Of a stretch of DNA of 64,000 nt, positions 40,742-48,909 are shown piece by piece. A model generated the notes under the pieces. That model was not told where the DNA came from. It did not search any database and worked only from the letters and a program-made list of their open reading frames with translations. The stretch lies in NCBI RefSeq assembly GCF_013364215.1, contig NZ_CP054923.1, forward strand, positions 2,852,001 to 2,916,000, written 5' to 3'. A program made the translations under genes and the position numbers. This stretch comes from Verrucosispora sp. NA02020 (GTDB taxonomy: Bacteria > Actinomycetota > Actinomycetes > Mycobacteriales > Micromonosporaceae). Positions within the stretch are counted from its first letter, which is position 1. Every line of letters starts with the position of its first letter.

Positions 40742-42379
40742 TCAGCCGGTCGGCAGGCACACCTTCCCGGTGAAGGCGGGGTCGGGTTGCTGGAAGCGGG
40801 ACCAGGCGGGATTCGCGGCGATCGGCAGCGGAGGCGCCTGCCAGGCCGCACCGAGACGCTGCAGCAGGGGGTACTCGTCGCGTTCGTGCCGGATCGGTTC
40901 GCCGGAGAGGAAGGCGAGCAGCCGGTCAGCGACCAGGCTTCGGTTGAGGAGGCCACCGTGCACGCCCGGCATCTCGAAGACGGGGATGCGGCTGTACTCG
41001 CCCGGTGGTGCCTCGGCGGCGGTGGTGGTGGGGATGAAGGCCACCATCCGGATCCCGGGTACGGGGCACATGAGTTGGTTGCGATAGAACGGCGCGTCGT
41101 CGACCAGGGACCGGATGAACGGTTCGTCGGGACCGGTGTGCGGGCCACCGACCAGACGCATCGCGCCGAACGCCAGCCGCAGTTGCCACCCGGTGACCAC
41201 GCCGAAGCCCCGGTTCTCGTGGGGCGGGGGATAGTAGGCGCGTCCCGCGTTGATCAGGGGGCTGAACATGGCCAGGGTGTCGACGGCGGGATGCGCCCCC
41301 TGCTGCAGGTAGCTGCGGGCGACCATGGCGCCCTCGCTCTCGCCGATGAGGGCGATCGGTCGTCCGGTGCGCTGGTGCAGCCGTCGCACCTGCTCGTCGA
41401 GCAGTCGGACACTGTCGGCCACCGAGATCGCGGTGTCGCGCGATCCGTAGGGCAGGGGAGCGCCGTGCGAGCTCAGCCCCCGGTAGGAGAAGCGTTCGAC
41501 CCGCTCGTCGGGAGGCTGCTCGCCCCCGTAGGACGAGCCGTAACCGGCCAGGACGATGACCGCCTGCGGCACGTCGGGTGGCAGCGGGTGGTCCAGGACC
41601 ACCGCCTCGGCCCGCAGGTCCTTGCCCGGTACGGCGTCGACCAGCACCGGGATGAGCATCGGCACCGCGAGGGCCAGCACCACCGCGACGGGGGTCGCCG
41701 GCACCCACGCCCACCGCGTCGACGGATTGATCAGCGCGGTACGGATGATCCGGTTCCACAACAGCCCGTTGACCACCCCTGCCACGGTGGCCACCGGCAC
41801 CGTCCACCATCCCGGCAGACTCCAACACAACGCGCCGGCCATGGTCAGCACCACGAAGTTCAGCAGTGACCAGCCCACCAGCGAGATCGACGGCAGCCCC
41901 CGCCACCACGGCGCCAGCACCGCAGCCCGTTGCAGGAACGGCGCCAGCAGGAACATCGGCACCACCGAGGCCAGCAACACCCAGGACAGCGCCACCACCG
42001 ACGCGGCCACCGAGATCAGCGCCCACGGCGCGACGAAGACCGCCACCAGCGCGGCGAGCCCGAGATTGCGTCGCAGCAGCCACCGCACCGGCGGTCGTGG
42101 CACCTCGCCCGGCCACGCCAACACCACCAGCAGCGTGTGGAACAGACCCCGAGCCACCACCAGCATGCCGAGCCAGAGCGCGAACGAGGGCCAGGAGTCG
42201 TGGTAGACGTACAGCCATCGCAGGTCGTGGTAGGTGTCGTACGGCCACACCGCCGCTGTCTGCGGCGCCAGACCCTGCGCCGCGACGAATCCCAGTGAGA
42301 CCACGACGGCGGCCTCGATGGTCGGGGACACCGAGGTGAGCAGCAGCAGCGCAGCCAGTCTGCGGTCCGCCGCCAGCAC
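40742..42379 (-). CDS. membrane-anchored alpha/beta hydrolase (lipase/esterase-like)
   Basis: 545 residues from GTG 42379 with a GAGGAGG site. The N-terminal ~250 residues contain roughly six transmembrane helices. The C-terminal half is an alpha/beta hydrolase with LDHPLPPDVPQAVIVLAGYGSSYGG, SYRGLSSHG, nucleophile Ser348 in LIGESEGAMVARSYL, and a late His in EMPGVHGGLLNRSLV. The active site would lie on the outer face or in the membrane plane depending on topology. I do not recognise a named family with this membrane domain. Substrate could be a lipid or ester (inference). It is separated from the LtrA gene by 133 bases. The 266 bases before it hold no supported gene. Confidence 0.8.
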   Translation of the reverse strand: MLAADRRLAALLLLTSVSPTIEAAVVVSLGFVAAQGLAPQTAAVWPYDTYHDLRWLYVYHDSWPSFALWLGMLVVARGLFHTLLVVLAWPGEVPRPPVRWLLRRNLGLAALVAVFVAPWALISVAASVVALSWVLLASVVPMFLLAPFLQRAAVLAPWWRGLPSISLVGWSLLNFVVLTMAGALCWSLPGWWTVPVATVAGVVNGLLWNRIIRTALINPSTRWAWVPATPVAVVLALAVPMLIPVLVDAVPGKDLRAEAVVLDHPLPPDVPQAVIVLAGYGSSYGGEQPPDERVERFSYRGLSSHGAPLPYGSRDTAISVADSVRLLDEQVRRLHQRTGRPIALIGESEGAMVARSYLQQGAHPAVDTLAMFSPLINAGRAYYPPPHENRGFGVVTGWQLRLAFGAMRLVGGPHTGPDEPFIRSLVDDAPFYRNQLMCPVPGIRMVAFIPTTTAAEAPPGEYSRIPVFEMPGVHGGLLNRSLVADRLLAFLSGEPIRHERDEYPLLQRLGAAWQAPPLPIAANPAWSRFQQPDPAFTGKVCLPTG

Positions 42380-42645
42380 CCCGCCTCCTCACCGTCGCCC
42401 CGTCCTGCACCGACGGGGTGGATCGCCGTCGCCGCCGGTGCCGAGGTCTTCATGATGCGCTGGCTGGTCGTCGCGAGCGGCGCAAACGGCGTAGCCGGGC
42501 CGTCTGTCCGTGGCCCACCAGATCGACGTGCTCACCGTGCTGCGCCGCTGTTCGTACCCGCCGACACGCGAGACCCGGCCGCCGGCTGACCTCCGCCACC
42601 CGCCTCTGCGTCGGACGCGCGGCCGGGCCGGGCCGCGTCGCACGC

Positions 42646-43224
42646 TCAGTTCGCCGCGTCGCCGAGGGCGACGCAGACGTTCTCCTGCCGGCCGACGGCG
42701 AGTGCCAGTCCACGGGTGCCGGTCGCGTCGATCGAGATGACGTGCAGGCCGTCGAGGATGTAGTAGCCACGCGGGTGGAGATCGCCCGGCCGGAACCCGA
42801 ACCCGGCCGGCCCTACGATGGTGTAACGCAGCCAGCCGCCGTCCGGCCGGTACTCCAGCAGCCCGGAGCCGCCCGCGTCCCGGCGTACGGCCTGCCCGGT
42901 GTCGGTGTTGACGAAGTCCACGGTCAGCGGTCCCGCGAACTCCTCATGTTTGACGGTGCCGTCGGGATACCGGGCGAGCACCCGGACCCGGATGTCCTGC
43001 GAGACGACGCGGACGCCGAGCGGGAACGAGCAGTAACGGCCGGCCGGGCCGGTCCATTCCTGCTGGACGTAGGGGCGCCAGGGCTCGGGGTGGGGGCCGC
43101 GTCCGGCCTGACGATCCGATGCCGTCGACGGTGTGCCGGTGCCCCGAGCGGCCACCGGGCCGGCGGGAGCGAGCAGCAGGGCCGTGGCCGTGAGGGCGGC
43201 GAGCACTGTCCTTGCCAGGTGCAT
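42646..43224 (-). CDS. secreted protein of unknown function
   Basis: 192 residues from ATG 43224 (GTG 43233 would add three). The signal peptide HLARTVLAALTATALLLAPAGPVAA is followed by a short Pro-rich linker and a ~140-residue beta-rich domain (FPLGVRVVSQDIRVRVLARYPDGTVKHEEFAG, LEYRPDGGWLRYTIVGPAGFGFRPGD) with two Cys (RYCSF and ENVCVALG). No catalytic motif recognised. It is divergent from a CGNR regulator with a multi-site operator between them, so expression is probably controlled by that regulator. Confidence 0.8.
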   Translation of the reverse strand: MHLARTVLAALTATALLLAPAGPVAARGTGTPSTASDRQAGRGPHPEPWRPYVQQEWTGPAGRYCSFPLGVRVVSQDIRVRVLARYPDGTVKHEEFAGPLTVDFVNTDTGQAVRRDAGGSGLLEYRPDGGWLRYTIVGPAGFGFRPGDLHPRGYYILDGLHVISIDATGTRGLALAVGRQENVCVALGDAAN

Positions 43225-43230
43225 GTCATC

Positions 43231-43284
43231 CACCTAACCAGTTCTCAAGTATTAACCGGTGTTGATGAGATTACTGGTTAGGTG
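43231..43284. promoter_or_regulatory. inverted-repeat operator between the CGNR regulator and secreted-protein gene
   Basis: CACCTAACCAGT (43231-43242) and ACTGGTTAGGTG (43273-43284) are perfect 12-bp inverted repeats 30 bases apart. A third copy of the core, TAACCGGT, lies between them at 43253-43260. Three TAACCrGT half-sites in a 125-base divergent gap strongly suggest regulator binding; pairing as an RNA hairpin is possible but less likely, as both flanking starts read away from it. Confidence 0.75.
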
Positions 43285-43309
43285 GGCGGAGTCAAGGCAC
43301 ACTGTCGGG

Positions 43310-43921
43310 ATGCACTGGGTGAACGTCGAGGGCTATCCGATGCCCATCCCGATCGGCGGGCATCCCGCCCTCGAACTCTGCAACACCTGGGCCGGCTGGA
43401 GCGCCCCACCCAGCCCGGAACGCGAATGGCTGCGCGACTTCGACCGCCTCGCGGTATGGACCGGGCACGTCAGGCTCCTCACCCCGACCAGCGTCGCCCG
43501 ACTCCGCGAGCAGGGCCGCCGCGACCCCACCGCCGCCCACGAGGTGCTCGCGGCGACTCGCCAGCTGCGTACCGCACTGCACGACATCCTGCTCGACCCG
43601 CACGACACCGACGCGTTCCGGCACGTCGCCGAAGAGGCACAACGCGCCGCCGCCGCCGCGACCCTGGAGACCGACCGCACCGGGCTCGCCCACTGGTCAC
43701 TCCCCGACGACCTCGGCCTGCGACTCCCGCTCCTGGCCGGTGCCCGCGCCGCCGCCGACCTGCTCACCACCCCCGCCCGCACCGAGGTACGCGCCTGCCC
43801 CGCCGACGACTGCGGATGGCTCTTCCTCGACCCCCGGGGCCGACGCCGCTGGTGCAGCATGGCCACCTGCGGCAACCGCGCCAAGGTCCGGGCCTGGGCC
43901 GCCCGCCGACAACCGCTCTGA
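43310..43921 (+). CDS. CGNR zinc-finger transcriptional regulator (ABATE domain)
   Basis: 203 residues from ATG 43310. N-terminal ABATE-like domain: GGHPALELCNTWAGW at the start, helices to ~160. The C-terminal zinc finger is CPADDCGWLFLDPRGRRRWCSMATCGNRAKVRAWAARR, with Cys pairs around the CGNR signature. Such proteins are predicted stress or metabolite-responsive regulators. It probably binds the TAACCrGT sites in its own promoter and controls the divergent secreted protein. Confidence 0.92.
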   Translation: MHWVNVEGYPMPIPIGGHPALELCNTWAGWSAPPSPEREWLRDFDRLAVWTGHVRLLTPTSVARLREQGRRDPTAAHEVLAATRQLRTALHDILLDPHDTDAFRHVAEEAQRAAAAATLETDRTGLAHWSLPDDLGLRLPLLAGARAAADLLTTPARTEVRACPADDCGWLFLDPRGRRRWCSMATCGNRAKVRAWAARRQPL

Positions 43922-44135
43922 TCCCCGCCCTGACGAGCCCGACGGTGAAGAGGCCGGCACGTGTCCACGCCGTCGACAGCGTGAGCACGTGCCGCCGAAT
44001 CACATCCCGGCCCACCAACAGCCTCCGGACGGGCTGCACCGGTGTGACGGTCCTGCCGCGACCGTGGTCGGTCGATCAGGCTTGCCGCAGTCCGTTCCGA
44101 GGTGGGACGGATAGGTCTGACGGTAGCGGTGTGCC

Positions 44136-44951
44136 TCAGTCGCCCGGCATGCCCCGGTCGCGGGGCGGGATCCGATCCTCGTAGGCCCCGGGCGGCCCGG
44201 AGTGACGTCTGCCGTCGAGGTACGGCAGGCCGTTGGCGGTGCAGCCGTGCAACCCCAGTGTCTGCTGCTGCATCACCGGAGCCGGTCTGCCACGTCCCGG
44301 GCACAGTTCGTGGCCCATGCCGAGGCGGTGACCGACCTCGTGGTTGACCACGTACTGGCGGTAGCGGTCGATGTTCTTGCCGAAGCCGGGTGCTCCTTTG
44401 ACCCACCGGGCGACGTTGAGGACGACCCGATCACCGTTGCGGCAGGAGGTGTAGCCGTCCGGCGTGTCCTGGCACAGCACGTCCCGGGTGACCGGGGTGG
44501 CCAGGTAGACGGTGAAGTCGGGCCGGCGGCCGGGGCCGACCCGGTGCAGTTGCCACCGTCCGCCGGCGGTCCAGCCCTGCGGGTGGGCGAGGGCCGCGGT
44601 GACCTGGTCGGCGAACTCGGCAAGCGGAATGCCCTGGATGCCGCGTTCCATCGCGACCTGGTAGCGCAGCAACTGCCCGGCGCCCCGCCGCCCCGAGCCT
44701 GGCTCGCCGGGCGCGATGTCCCACGTGTTGTCGCCCGTCGCCGGATAGCTGACCGGCGGCGGAGGCGGTTGCGCGAGGGGATCGGCGGTCACCGCCGGTG
44801 CGGCGGTCACCGCAGGCCCGGGGGGTGCGGCGGCCCGCGCGTCCGCGTCGGCGGTCGGGGCGCATCCGGCCAGCAGCACGGCGATCAGCGGTGCGACCAA
44901 CGGCGGAAACGCATCCCGGGCGGTCCGCACCCCGGTGTCGAACGAGCTCAT
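44136..44951 (-). CDS. DUF3152 lipoprotein with metzincin-type zinc site
   Basis: 271 residues from ATG 44951. Lipobox LLAGC with lipidated Cys30, then a Pro/Ala-rich linker to ~90 and a DUF3152 domain. The zinc motif HEVGHRLGMGH (His204, Glu205, His208, Gly211, His214) is a full HExxHxxGxxH metzincin signature. APVMQQQ (Met227) sits where a Met-turn would follow, and four Cys may form disulfides. Likely an extracytoplasmic metalloprotease, substrate unknown. It is divergent from a SigE-family sigma factor gene 131 bases away. Confidence 0.88.
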   Translation of the reverse strand: MSSFDTGVRTARDAFPPLVAPLIAVLLAGCAPTADADARAAAPPGPAVTAAPAVTADPLAQPPPPPVSYPATGDNTWDIAPGEPGSGRRGAGQLLRYQVAMERGIQGIPLAEFADQVTAALAHPQGWTAGGRWQLHRVGPGRRPDFTVYLATPVTRDVLCQDTPDGYTSCRNGDRVVLNVARWVKGAPGFGKNIDRYRQYVVNHEVGHRLGMGHELCPGRGRPAPVMQQQTLGLHGCTANGLPYLDGRRHSGPPGAYEDRIPPRDRGMPGD

Positions 44952-45015
44952 GGTCCTCCGTCCATGGGGCCTGCCGCTGGTCGTGGCAGGTGGGAGAAGG
45001 ACGGCCGACGATTCC

Positions 45016-45048
45016 GGAAAGTTGATCCGTTGGCGGCTCAACCTTTTC
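45016..45048. promoter_or_regulatory. imperfect dyad upstream of the sigma factor gene
   Basis: GGAAAGTTGATCC (45016-45028) and GGCTCAACCTTTTC (45035-45048) are imperfect inverted repeats 34 bases before the sigma gene start. GGAAAGTT resembles an ECF-type -35, so an autoregulated promoter is possible. Weak evidence. Confidence 0.3.
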
Positions 45049-45082
45049 GCGGTCCCGCCCGTCAGAGACGTCGTGAGGCAGC

Positions 45083-45586
45083 ATGGCCAGGGGTGACGCG
45101 GAGTTCGTCGAGTTCGTCCGGGCGGCATCGGGACGGCTGGCACACGCCGCGTACCTGATGACCGGCGACCATCACCAGGCCGAGGACGCCGCGCAGGCCG
45201 CTCTGGTCCGGACGTACGCCTCCTGGTCGAGAGTCAGACGCGACGACCCCTACGCCTACACCCGACGGGTGATGACCAACTACATCGTGGACGGTTGGCG
45301 GCGTCCGATCCGGGAGCATCCCACCGACGAGGTGCCGCACCGGCATCGGGATGACGTCGCGGACGAGGTCGCCGCCAGACGGACGTTGCAGCACGCTCTC
45401 GGCACGCTCACTGCTCGTGAACGGGCGATCGTGGTGTTGCGCTACTTCTTCGACCTGCCGGAACTGCAGGTGGCCCGCGAGCTGGAGGTCTCGGTGGGCA
45501 CGGTGAAGAGCACGAGTTCCCGTGCGCTGGAGAAGCTGCGTCAGACCCTTGTCGAGTTTCCGGACACGCGGGGAGGGGATCGATGA
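45083..45586 (+). CDS. SigE-family ECF RNA polymerase sigma factor
   Basis: 167 residues. Region 2 reads EFVRAASGRLAHAAYLMTGDHHQAEDAAQAALVRTYASWSRVRRDDPYAYTRRVMTNYIVDGWRR. Region 4 reads ALGTLTARERAIVVLRYFFDLPELQVARELEVSVGTVKSTSSRALEKLR, with the HTH at the end. This is the actinobacterial SigE family (sigma-70-like, short). Its stop overlaps the next gene start (ATGA), so the membrane protein downstream is the likely anti-sigma factor. Confidence 0.95.
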   Translation: MARGDAEFVEFVRAASGRLAHAAYLMTGDHHQAEDAAQAALVRTYASWSRVRRDDPYAYTRRVMTNYIVDGWRRPIREHPTDEVPHRHRDDVADEVAARRTLQHALGTLTARERAIVVLRYFFDLPELQVARELEVSVGTVKSTSSRALEKLRQTLVEFPDTRGGDR

Positions 45587-46311
45587 CCGAGGCAGACCGT
45601 CTCCGTGCGGCGATGCAGGCGACGGAACACGCCGAGTGGGGCCGGTTCGACGTCGAGGCCATCATGCGCGACGGCCGTCGGCTGCGCCGTCGCCGCTGGG
45701 CGGTCCAGGGTGGCACCATCGTGCTCGCGATCGTGCTGGTCGTCGGCGTCGCGGTCGCGTGGGACCGACCTCGCCCCCCGGAACCGGCCGCGCCACCGCA
45801 CCCGGCACCCACCGCGACCGCCACCGCATCGACTGAGCAGACACCCACCGGCGTCGCGACACCCCCACCGGTGATCGGCGACGTCGTGCGGACCGGCATC
45901 TGGTATGGCGACGAGGAGCGGGTGTTCTACGTCGTCCCGGTCAGCGTGCCCCGCGCGCCCGGGGTGACGATCGGGTTGGCCGCCGGCCGGCGTGCCCCCA
46001 CCCAGCAATTGACCTTGGACTTCCTGGTCAACGACGTCGAGGGTGCCGACCGCCGGCCCGGTTTCCACCAGATCGGGTACGAGCCGTCGGGTGAGGTGCT
46101 GCCGGACGACCCAGTGCCCACCTTCGGATACTTCGTCGGGCCCGCCGCAGGGATCGTCGGCACGGTCGGCGGCCAGACGGTCACGGCGCGGTTGGCTCGT
46201 TGGAGTGCGGACACCGATGTGGTGATCTTCTGGTTCCCTCCGCAGGCACTCCGGCCGGGGCAGCGCTTGGACGGCATCCGCGCCTGGGATGCGCGGAACC
46301 GGGAGCTCTGA
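45583..46311 (+). CDS. single-pass membrane protein, candidate anti-sigma factor
   Basis: 242 residues. A cytoplasmic N-terminus of ~45 residues (HAEWGRFDVEAIMRDGRRLRRRR) is followed by one transmembrane helix (GGTIVLAIVLVVGVAVAW), a Pro/Thr-rich spacer and an extracytoplasmic beta domain of ~140 residues. The topology and the four-base overlap with the sigma gene fit a membrane anti-sigma factor. The cytoplasmic part lacks a zinc-binding HxxxCxxC motif, so binding to the sigma factor is inferred from context only. Confidence 0.75.
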   Translation: MTEADRLRAAMQATEHAEWGRFDVEAIMRDGRRLRRRRWAVQGGTIVLAIVLVVGVAVAWDRPRPPEPAAPPHPAPTATATASTEQTPTGVATPPPVIGDVVRTGIWYGDEERVFYVVPVSVPRAPGVTIGLAAGRRAPTQQLTLDFLVNDVEGADRRPGFHQIGYEPSGEVLPDDPVPTFGYFVGPAAGIVGTVGGQTVTARLARWSADTDVVIFWFPPQALRPGQRLDGIRAWDARNREL

Positions 46312-46358
46312 GCACGTTCACGCCGACGCCCTCATCTGTCCGCTTGCGTTGTAGTGTC

Positions 46359-46370
46359 GACCAAATGGTC
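46359..46370. promoter_or_regulatory. TetR operator, site 1 (autoregulation)
   Basis: GACCA-AA-TGGTC, a perfect 5-2-5 palindrome upstream of the TetR gene. A related site (GACCATCTGGAC) precedes the MFS gene at 47120-47131. Confidence 0.6.
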
Positions 46371-46398
46371 CGTAGCGGAGTCGAGGGTGGGTGCGCCG

Positions 46399-46980
46399 GT
46401 GACTGAGGGGCGGCAGACGCGCAACGCGGAGCGCACTCGGCGTGCCGTGCTCGATGCGGCCACCCCGATGATCCTGGAGAGAGGCGACGGCATCACCCTG
46501 GCCCAGGTCGCCACCGCCGCCGGGGTGTCGAAGAGCGGCTTGATCCACCACTTCGGCAGCCGGGAGCAGCTCGTGATGGCCGTGGTGGAGGATGCGTACG
46601 AACGCTTCCAGGAGGCGGTCCTCAGCCATCTCGACCTGTCGGAGAACTACCCCGGCAAGATGCTCCGCGCCTACGTTCGCGCCCTCTGCGCGGGAAGCAC
46701 CGACGTCGTGGCGGCGCGCGACGTCGCGTCGGTGCCGATCTGGAACGGCCTGTACGCGGTCCCCGGGATTGCCGCTGTGGTGCGGGAGCGCAGTGAGTGG
46801 TGGAGCGAGCAGCTCGCCGCCGACGGGCTGAGTGCCGAGCGCGTCCAGCTCGTGCGCCGCGCCGCCGAGGGGGTCGCCATCGCGGTCCTGCACGGGGAGG
46901 AGGACGAGGCGAGCATCGCGACCGCGCGCCGGCTCCTGCTCGACCTCGCTACGGACGGCACCTTCCCCGCGCCCATCTGA
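46399..46980 (+). CDS. TetR-family regulator of the adjacent MFS exporter
   Basis: 193 residues from GTG 46399. HTH: RRAVLDAATPMILERGDGITLAQVATAAGVSKSGLIHHFGSREQLVMAVV, followed by a helical ligand domain. An in-frame GTG at 46354 would place the start within the operator, so 46399 is preferred. Followed by a strong terminator and then an MFS drug exporter in the same direction. Matching palindromes before both genes support co-regulation. Confidence 0.9.
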   Translation: MTEGRQTRNAERTRRAVLDAATPMILERGDGITLAQVATAAGVSKSGLIHHFGSREQLVMAVVEDAYERFQEAVLSHLDLSENYPGKMLRAYVRALCAGSTDVVAARDVASVPIWNGLYAVPGIAAVVRERSEWWSEQLAADGLSAERVQLVRRAAEGVAIAVLHGEEDEASIATARRLLLDLATDGTFPAPI

Positions 46981-46998
46981 CCTCTCCCGCGGCCTTTG

Positions 46999-47034
46999 GG
47001 GCCTGCTGTGCCGTTCGGCGCAGCAGGCCCTTTT
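46999..47034 (+). terminator. intrinsic terminator after the TetR gene
   Basis: GGGCCTGCTGTGCC (46999-47012), loop GTTC, GGCGCAGCAGGCCC (47017-47030), then TTTT. A 14-bp stem with one G-T pair, 18 bases past the stop codon. Confidence 0.9.
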
Positions 47035-47119
47035 GCGTGCGGGGGTCCTGGTAGGGCCCGTCCGAAGGAGCGTGGCCGCACGCTCGTCCGCCACAACAAA
47101 CCATCTGTGTTGTCTAACC

Positions 47120-47137
47120 GACCATCTGGACGGTAGC
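47120..47137. promoter_or_regulatory. TetR operator, site 2 (MFS promoter)
   Basis: ACCGACCATCTGGACGGT (47117-47134) is a near-palindrome whose core GACCATCTGGAC matches the site at 46359-46370. A partial copy, ACCATCTG, lies just upstream at 47099-47106. It is located 46 bases before the MFS start, within or next to its promoter. Confidence 0.55.
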
Positions 47138-47179
47138 TTGGCGACGTCGCCGCCCCGCCGACTGCCGACAGGAGTCTCG

Positions 47180-48724
47180 ATGAATGACGCCCCTCCCAAG
47201 GCCACCGCCAGAACCTGGATCGGTCTCGCCGTCCTCGTCCTGCCCCTGCTGCTGATCACGATCGACGGCACCGTCCTGATCCTGGGCCTACCGGCGATCT
47301 CCGCCGAGCTGAGCCCCACCGGCATCGAGCAGCTGTGGATGATCGACATCTACTCGCTCGTTCTCGCCGGCCTGCTCGTGGCGATGAGCACCGTGGGCGA
47401 CCGCTTCGGTCGACGACGTAACCTGCTCATCGGCGCAGTCGTCTTCGCGATCGCCTCCGTGGCCGGCGCGCTGGCCACCTCGCCGTGGATGCTGATCGGC
47501 GCCCGGGCCCTCCTGGGCATCGGCGGAGCGATCATGATGCCCTCGACGCTGTCCCTGGTGCGCAACATGTTCCTCGACCGGCAGCAGCGCCGCTACGCGA
47601 TGGCCGTGTGGGGCGCGATGGCGTCGGTGGGCGCGGCGGTCGGGCCGATCCTCGGTGGCTGGGTCATCGAGGCATTCAGCTGGCAGGCCGCGTTCCTGAT
47701 GAACATCCCCGTGATGCTGCTTCTCGTGATCGTCGGTCCGCTGCTGCTGCCCGAGAGCCGCAACCCCGAGCTGCACCGGATCGACCTGCTCAGTGTCGTG
47801 CTCTCCCTGGTGGGCATGATCGGTGTGGTCTACGCCCTCAAGACCCTGGCCGGTGGCAAGGACACCGGTCTCGCGGTGGCGGCCCTCGTCGTCGGCCTGA
47901 TCGCAGTCGCCCACTTCGTCCGCAGGCAACTCACCCTGCCGACGCCGCTCATGGAGGTCCGGCTGTTCACGGTGCGGCACTTCCGGGGCGCCGTGATCGG
48001 AGACCTGCTGTCGATCTTCGCGATGGTCGGCGCGCTGGTCGCCCTCATCCAGCACCTCCAACTCGTGCTCGGCCTCAACCCGCTCCAGGCCTCCGTCTGG
48101 CTCATACCTCAGGCGGTTCTCGCCGGCACCGCCGGATTCGTCGCGGCGACCCTGGTCAAGCGCGTCCTGCCCGCGTACGTCATCGCGGCCGGCCTCCTGG
48201 TCGCCGCCGCAGGCTTCGGGTTGACCACGTTCCTGGCGCCGACGTCGAGCCCGGCCCTGGTCGCGACCGCCCTCGCGCTGGTCTCGCTCGGCGCGGGCAT
48301 CGGCCTGACCCTGAGCAACGACATCATCATGAGCTCCGTCAAGCCCGAACGAGCCGGTCAGGCCGCCGCGACCTCGGAGACCGCCTACGAGATCGGCACG
48401 ACGCTGGGCACCGCCGTCCTGGGCGGGATGCTCGTCGCCTGGTACACCAGGGCCTTCACCGCCGGAACCGAGACGCTGCACCTGCCGGAGTCCCTGGCCG
48501 AACGGGCATCCTCGACGATGGCCGAGGCCCTGCTGGTCGCCGACGAGGTCGACAGCGGCACCGGAGCCTCGATCCTCGGTGTCGCGACGACCGCGTTCAC
48601 CGACGCGATCACCGTCACCGGCGCGATCGGCGCAGGGATCATGGTCCTCGCCGCGATCTGGTCCCTCGTCACACTTCGAGGTGCGGCCGCCAACGCGGAC
48701 CTCGCCGCGGAGCACGAGCACTGA
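47180..48724 (+). CDS. MFS drug exporter, DHA2 (EmrB/QacA) type, 14 TM
   Basis: 514 residues from ATG 47180 (AGGAG site). DHA2 signatures are LLITIDGTVLILGLPAIS in helix 1, VAMSTVGDRFGRRRNLLIGA (motif A), ARALLGIGGAIMMPSTLSL (motif B), and VWGAMASVGAAVGPILGGWVIEAFSWQAAFLMNIPV (motif C region). About 14 helices are predicted. Proton-driven efflux of cationic or hydrophobic drugs is the family role; the substrate is unknown. Probably repressed by the TetR encoded upstream. Confidence 0.95.
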   Translation: MNDAPPKATARTWIGLAVLVLPLLLITIDGTVLILGLPAISAELSPTGIEQLWMIDIYSLVLAGLLVAMSTVGDRFGRRRNLLIGAVVFAIASVAGALATSPWMLIGARALLGIGGAIMMPSTLSLVRNMFLDRQQRRYAMAVWGAMASVGAAVGPILGGWVIEAFSWQAAFLMNIPVMLLLVIVGPLLLPESRNPELHRIDLLSVVLSLVGMIGVVYALKTLAGGKDTGLAVAALVVGLIAVAHFVRRQLTLPTPLMEVRLFTVRHFRGAVIGDLLSIFAMVGALVALIQHLQLVLGLNPLQASVWLIPQAVLAGTAGFVAATLVKRVLPAYVIAAGLLVAAAGFGLTTFLAPTSSPALVATALALVSLGAGIGLTLSNDIIMSSVKPERAGQAAATSETAYEIGTTLGTAVLGGMLVAWYTRAFTAGTETLHLPESLAERASSTMAEALLVADEVDSGTGASILGVATTAFTDAITVTGAIGAGIMVLAAIWSLVTLRGAAANADLAAEHEH

Positions 48725-48909
48725 CCCGTGCCGCCCACCACCAACTCATCGATGTACGTCGACACTCGGCGGGCTGACTGCCACACTGGATGCGCCTCTG
48801 ACCACGGTCGGCGTACCCACCACCTCACCTGGTCCCCGAACCGTCCGGCAGCCCCGCCGGACGTGCCCGCTCCCCGGCGGGCATCGCATCCTCCCCGTGA
48901 AGGAGCGCC

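Noticed and set aside
40609..41148. 540-base upstream extension of the LtrA gene
   Set aside because: Overlaps the hydrolase gene on the same strand in another frame and lacks hydrophobic segments; ATG 40608 starts the first LtrA domain properly.
42418..42770. Several overlapping frames upstream of the membrane hydrolase
   Set aside because: All are Arg/Ala/Ser-rich, mutually overlapping and partly shadow of the secreted-protein gene.
43922..44135. Hidden gene or extended C-terminus after the CGNR regulator
   Set aside because: No frame shows a motif or ribosome site; the CGNR protein ends normally after its zinc finger.
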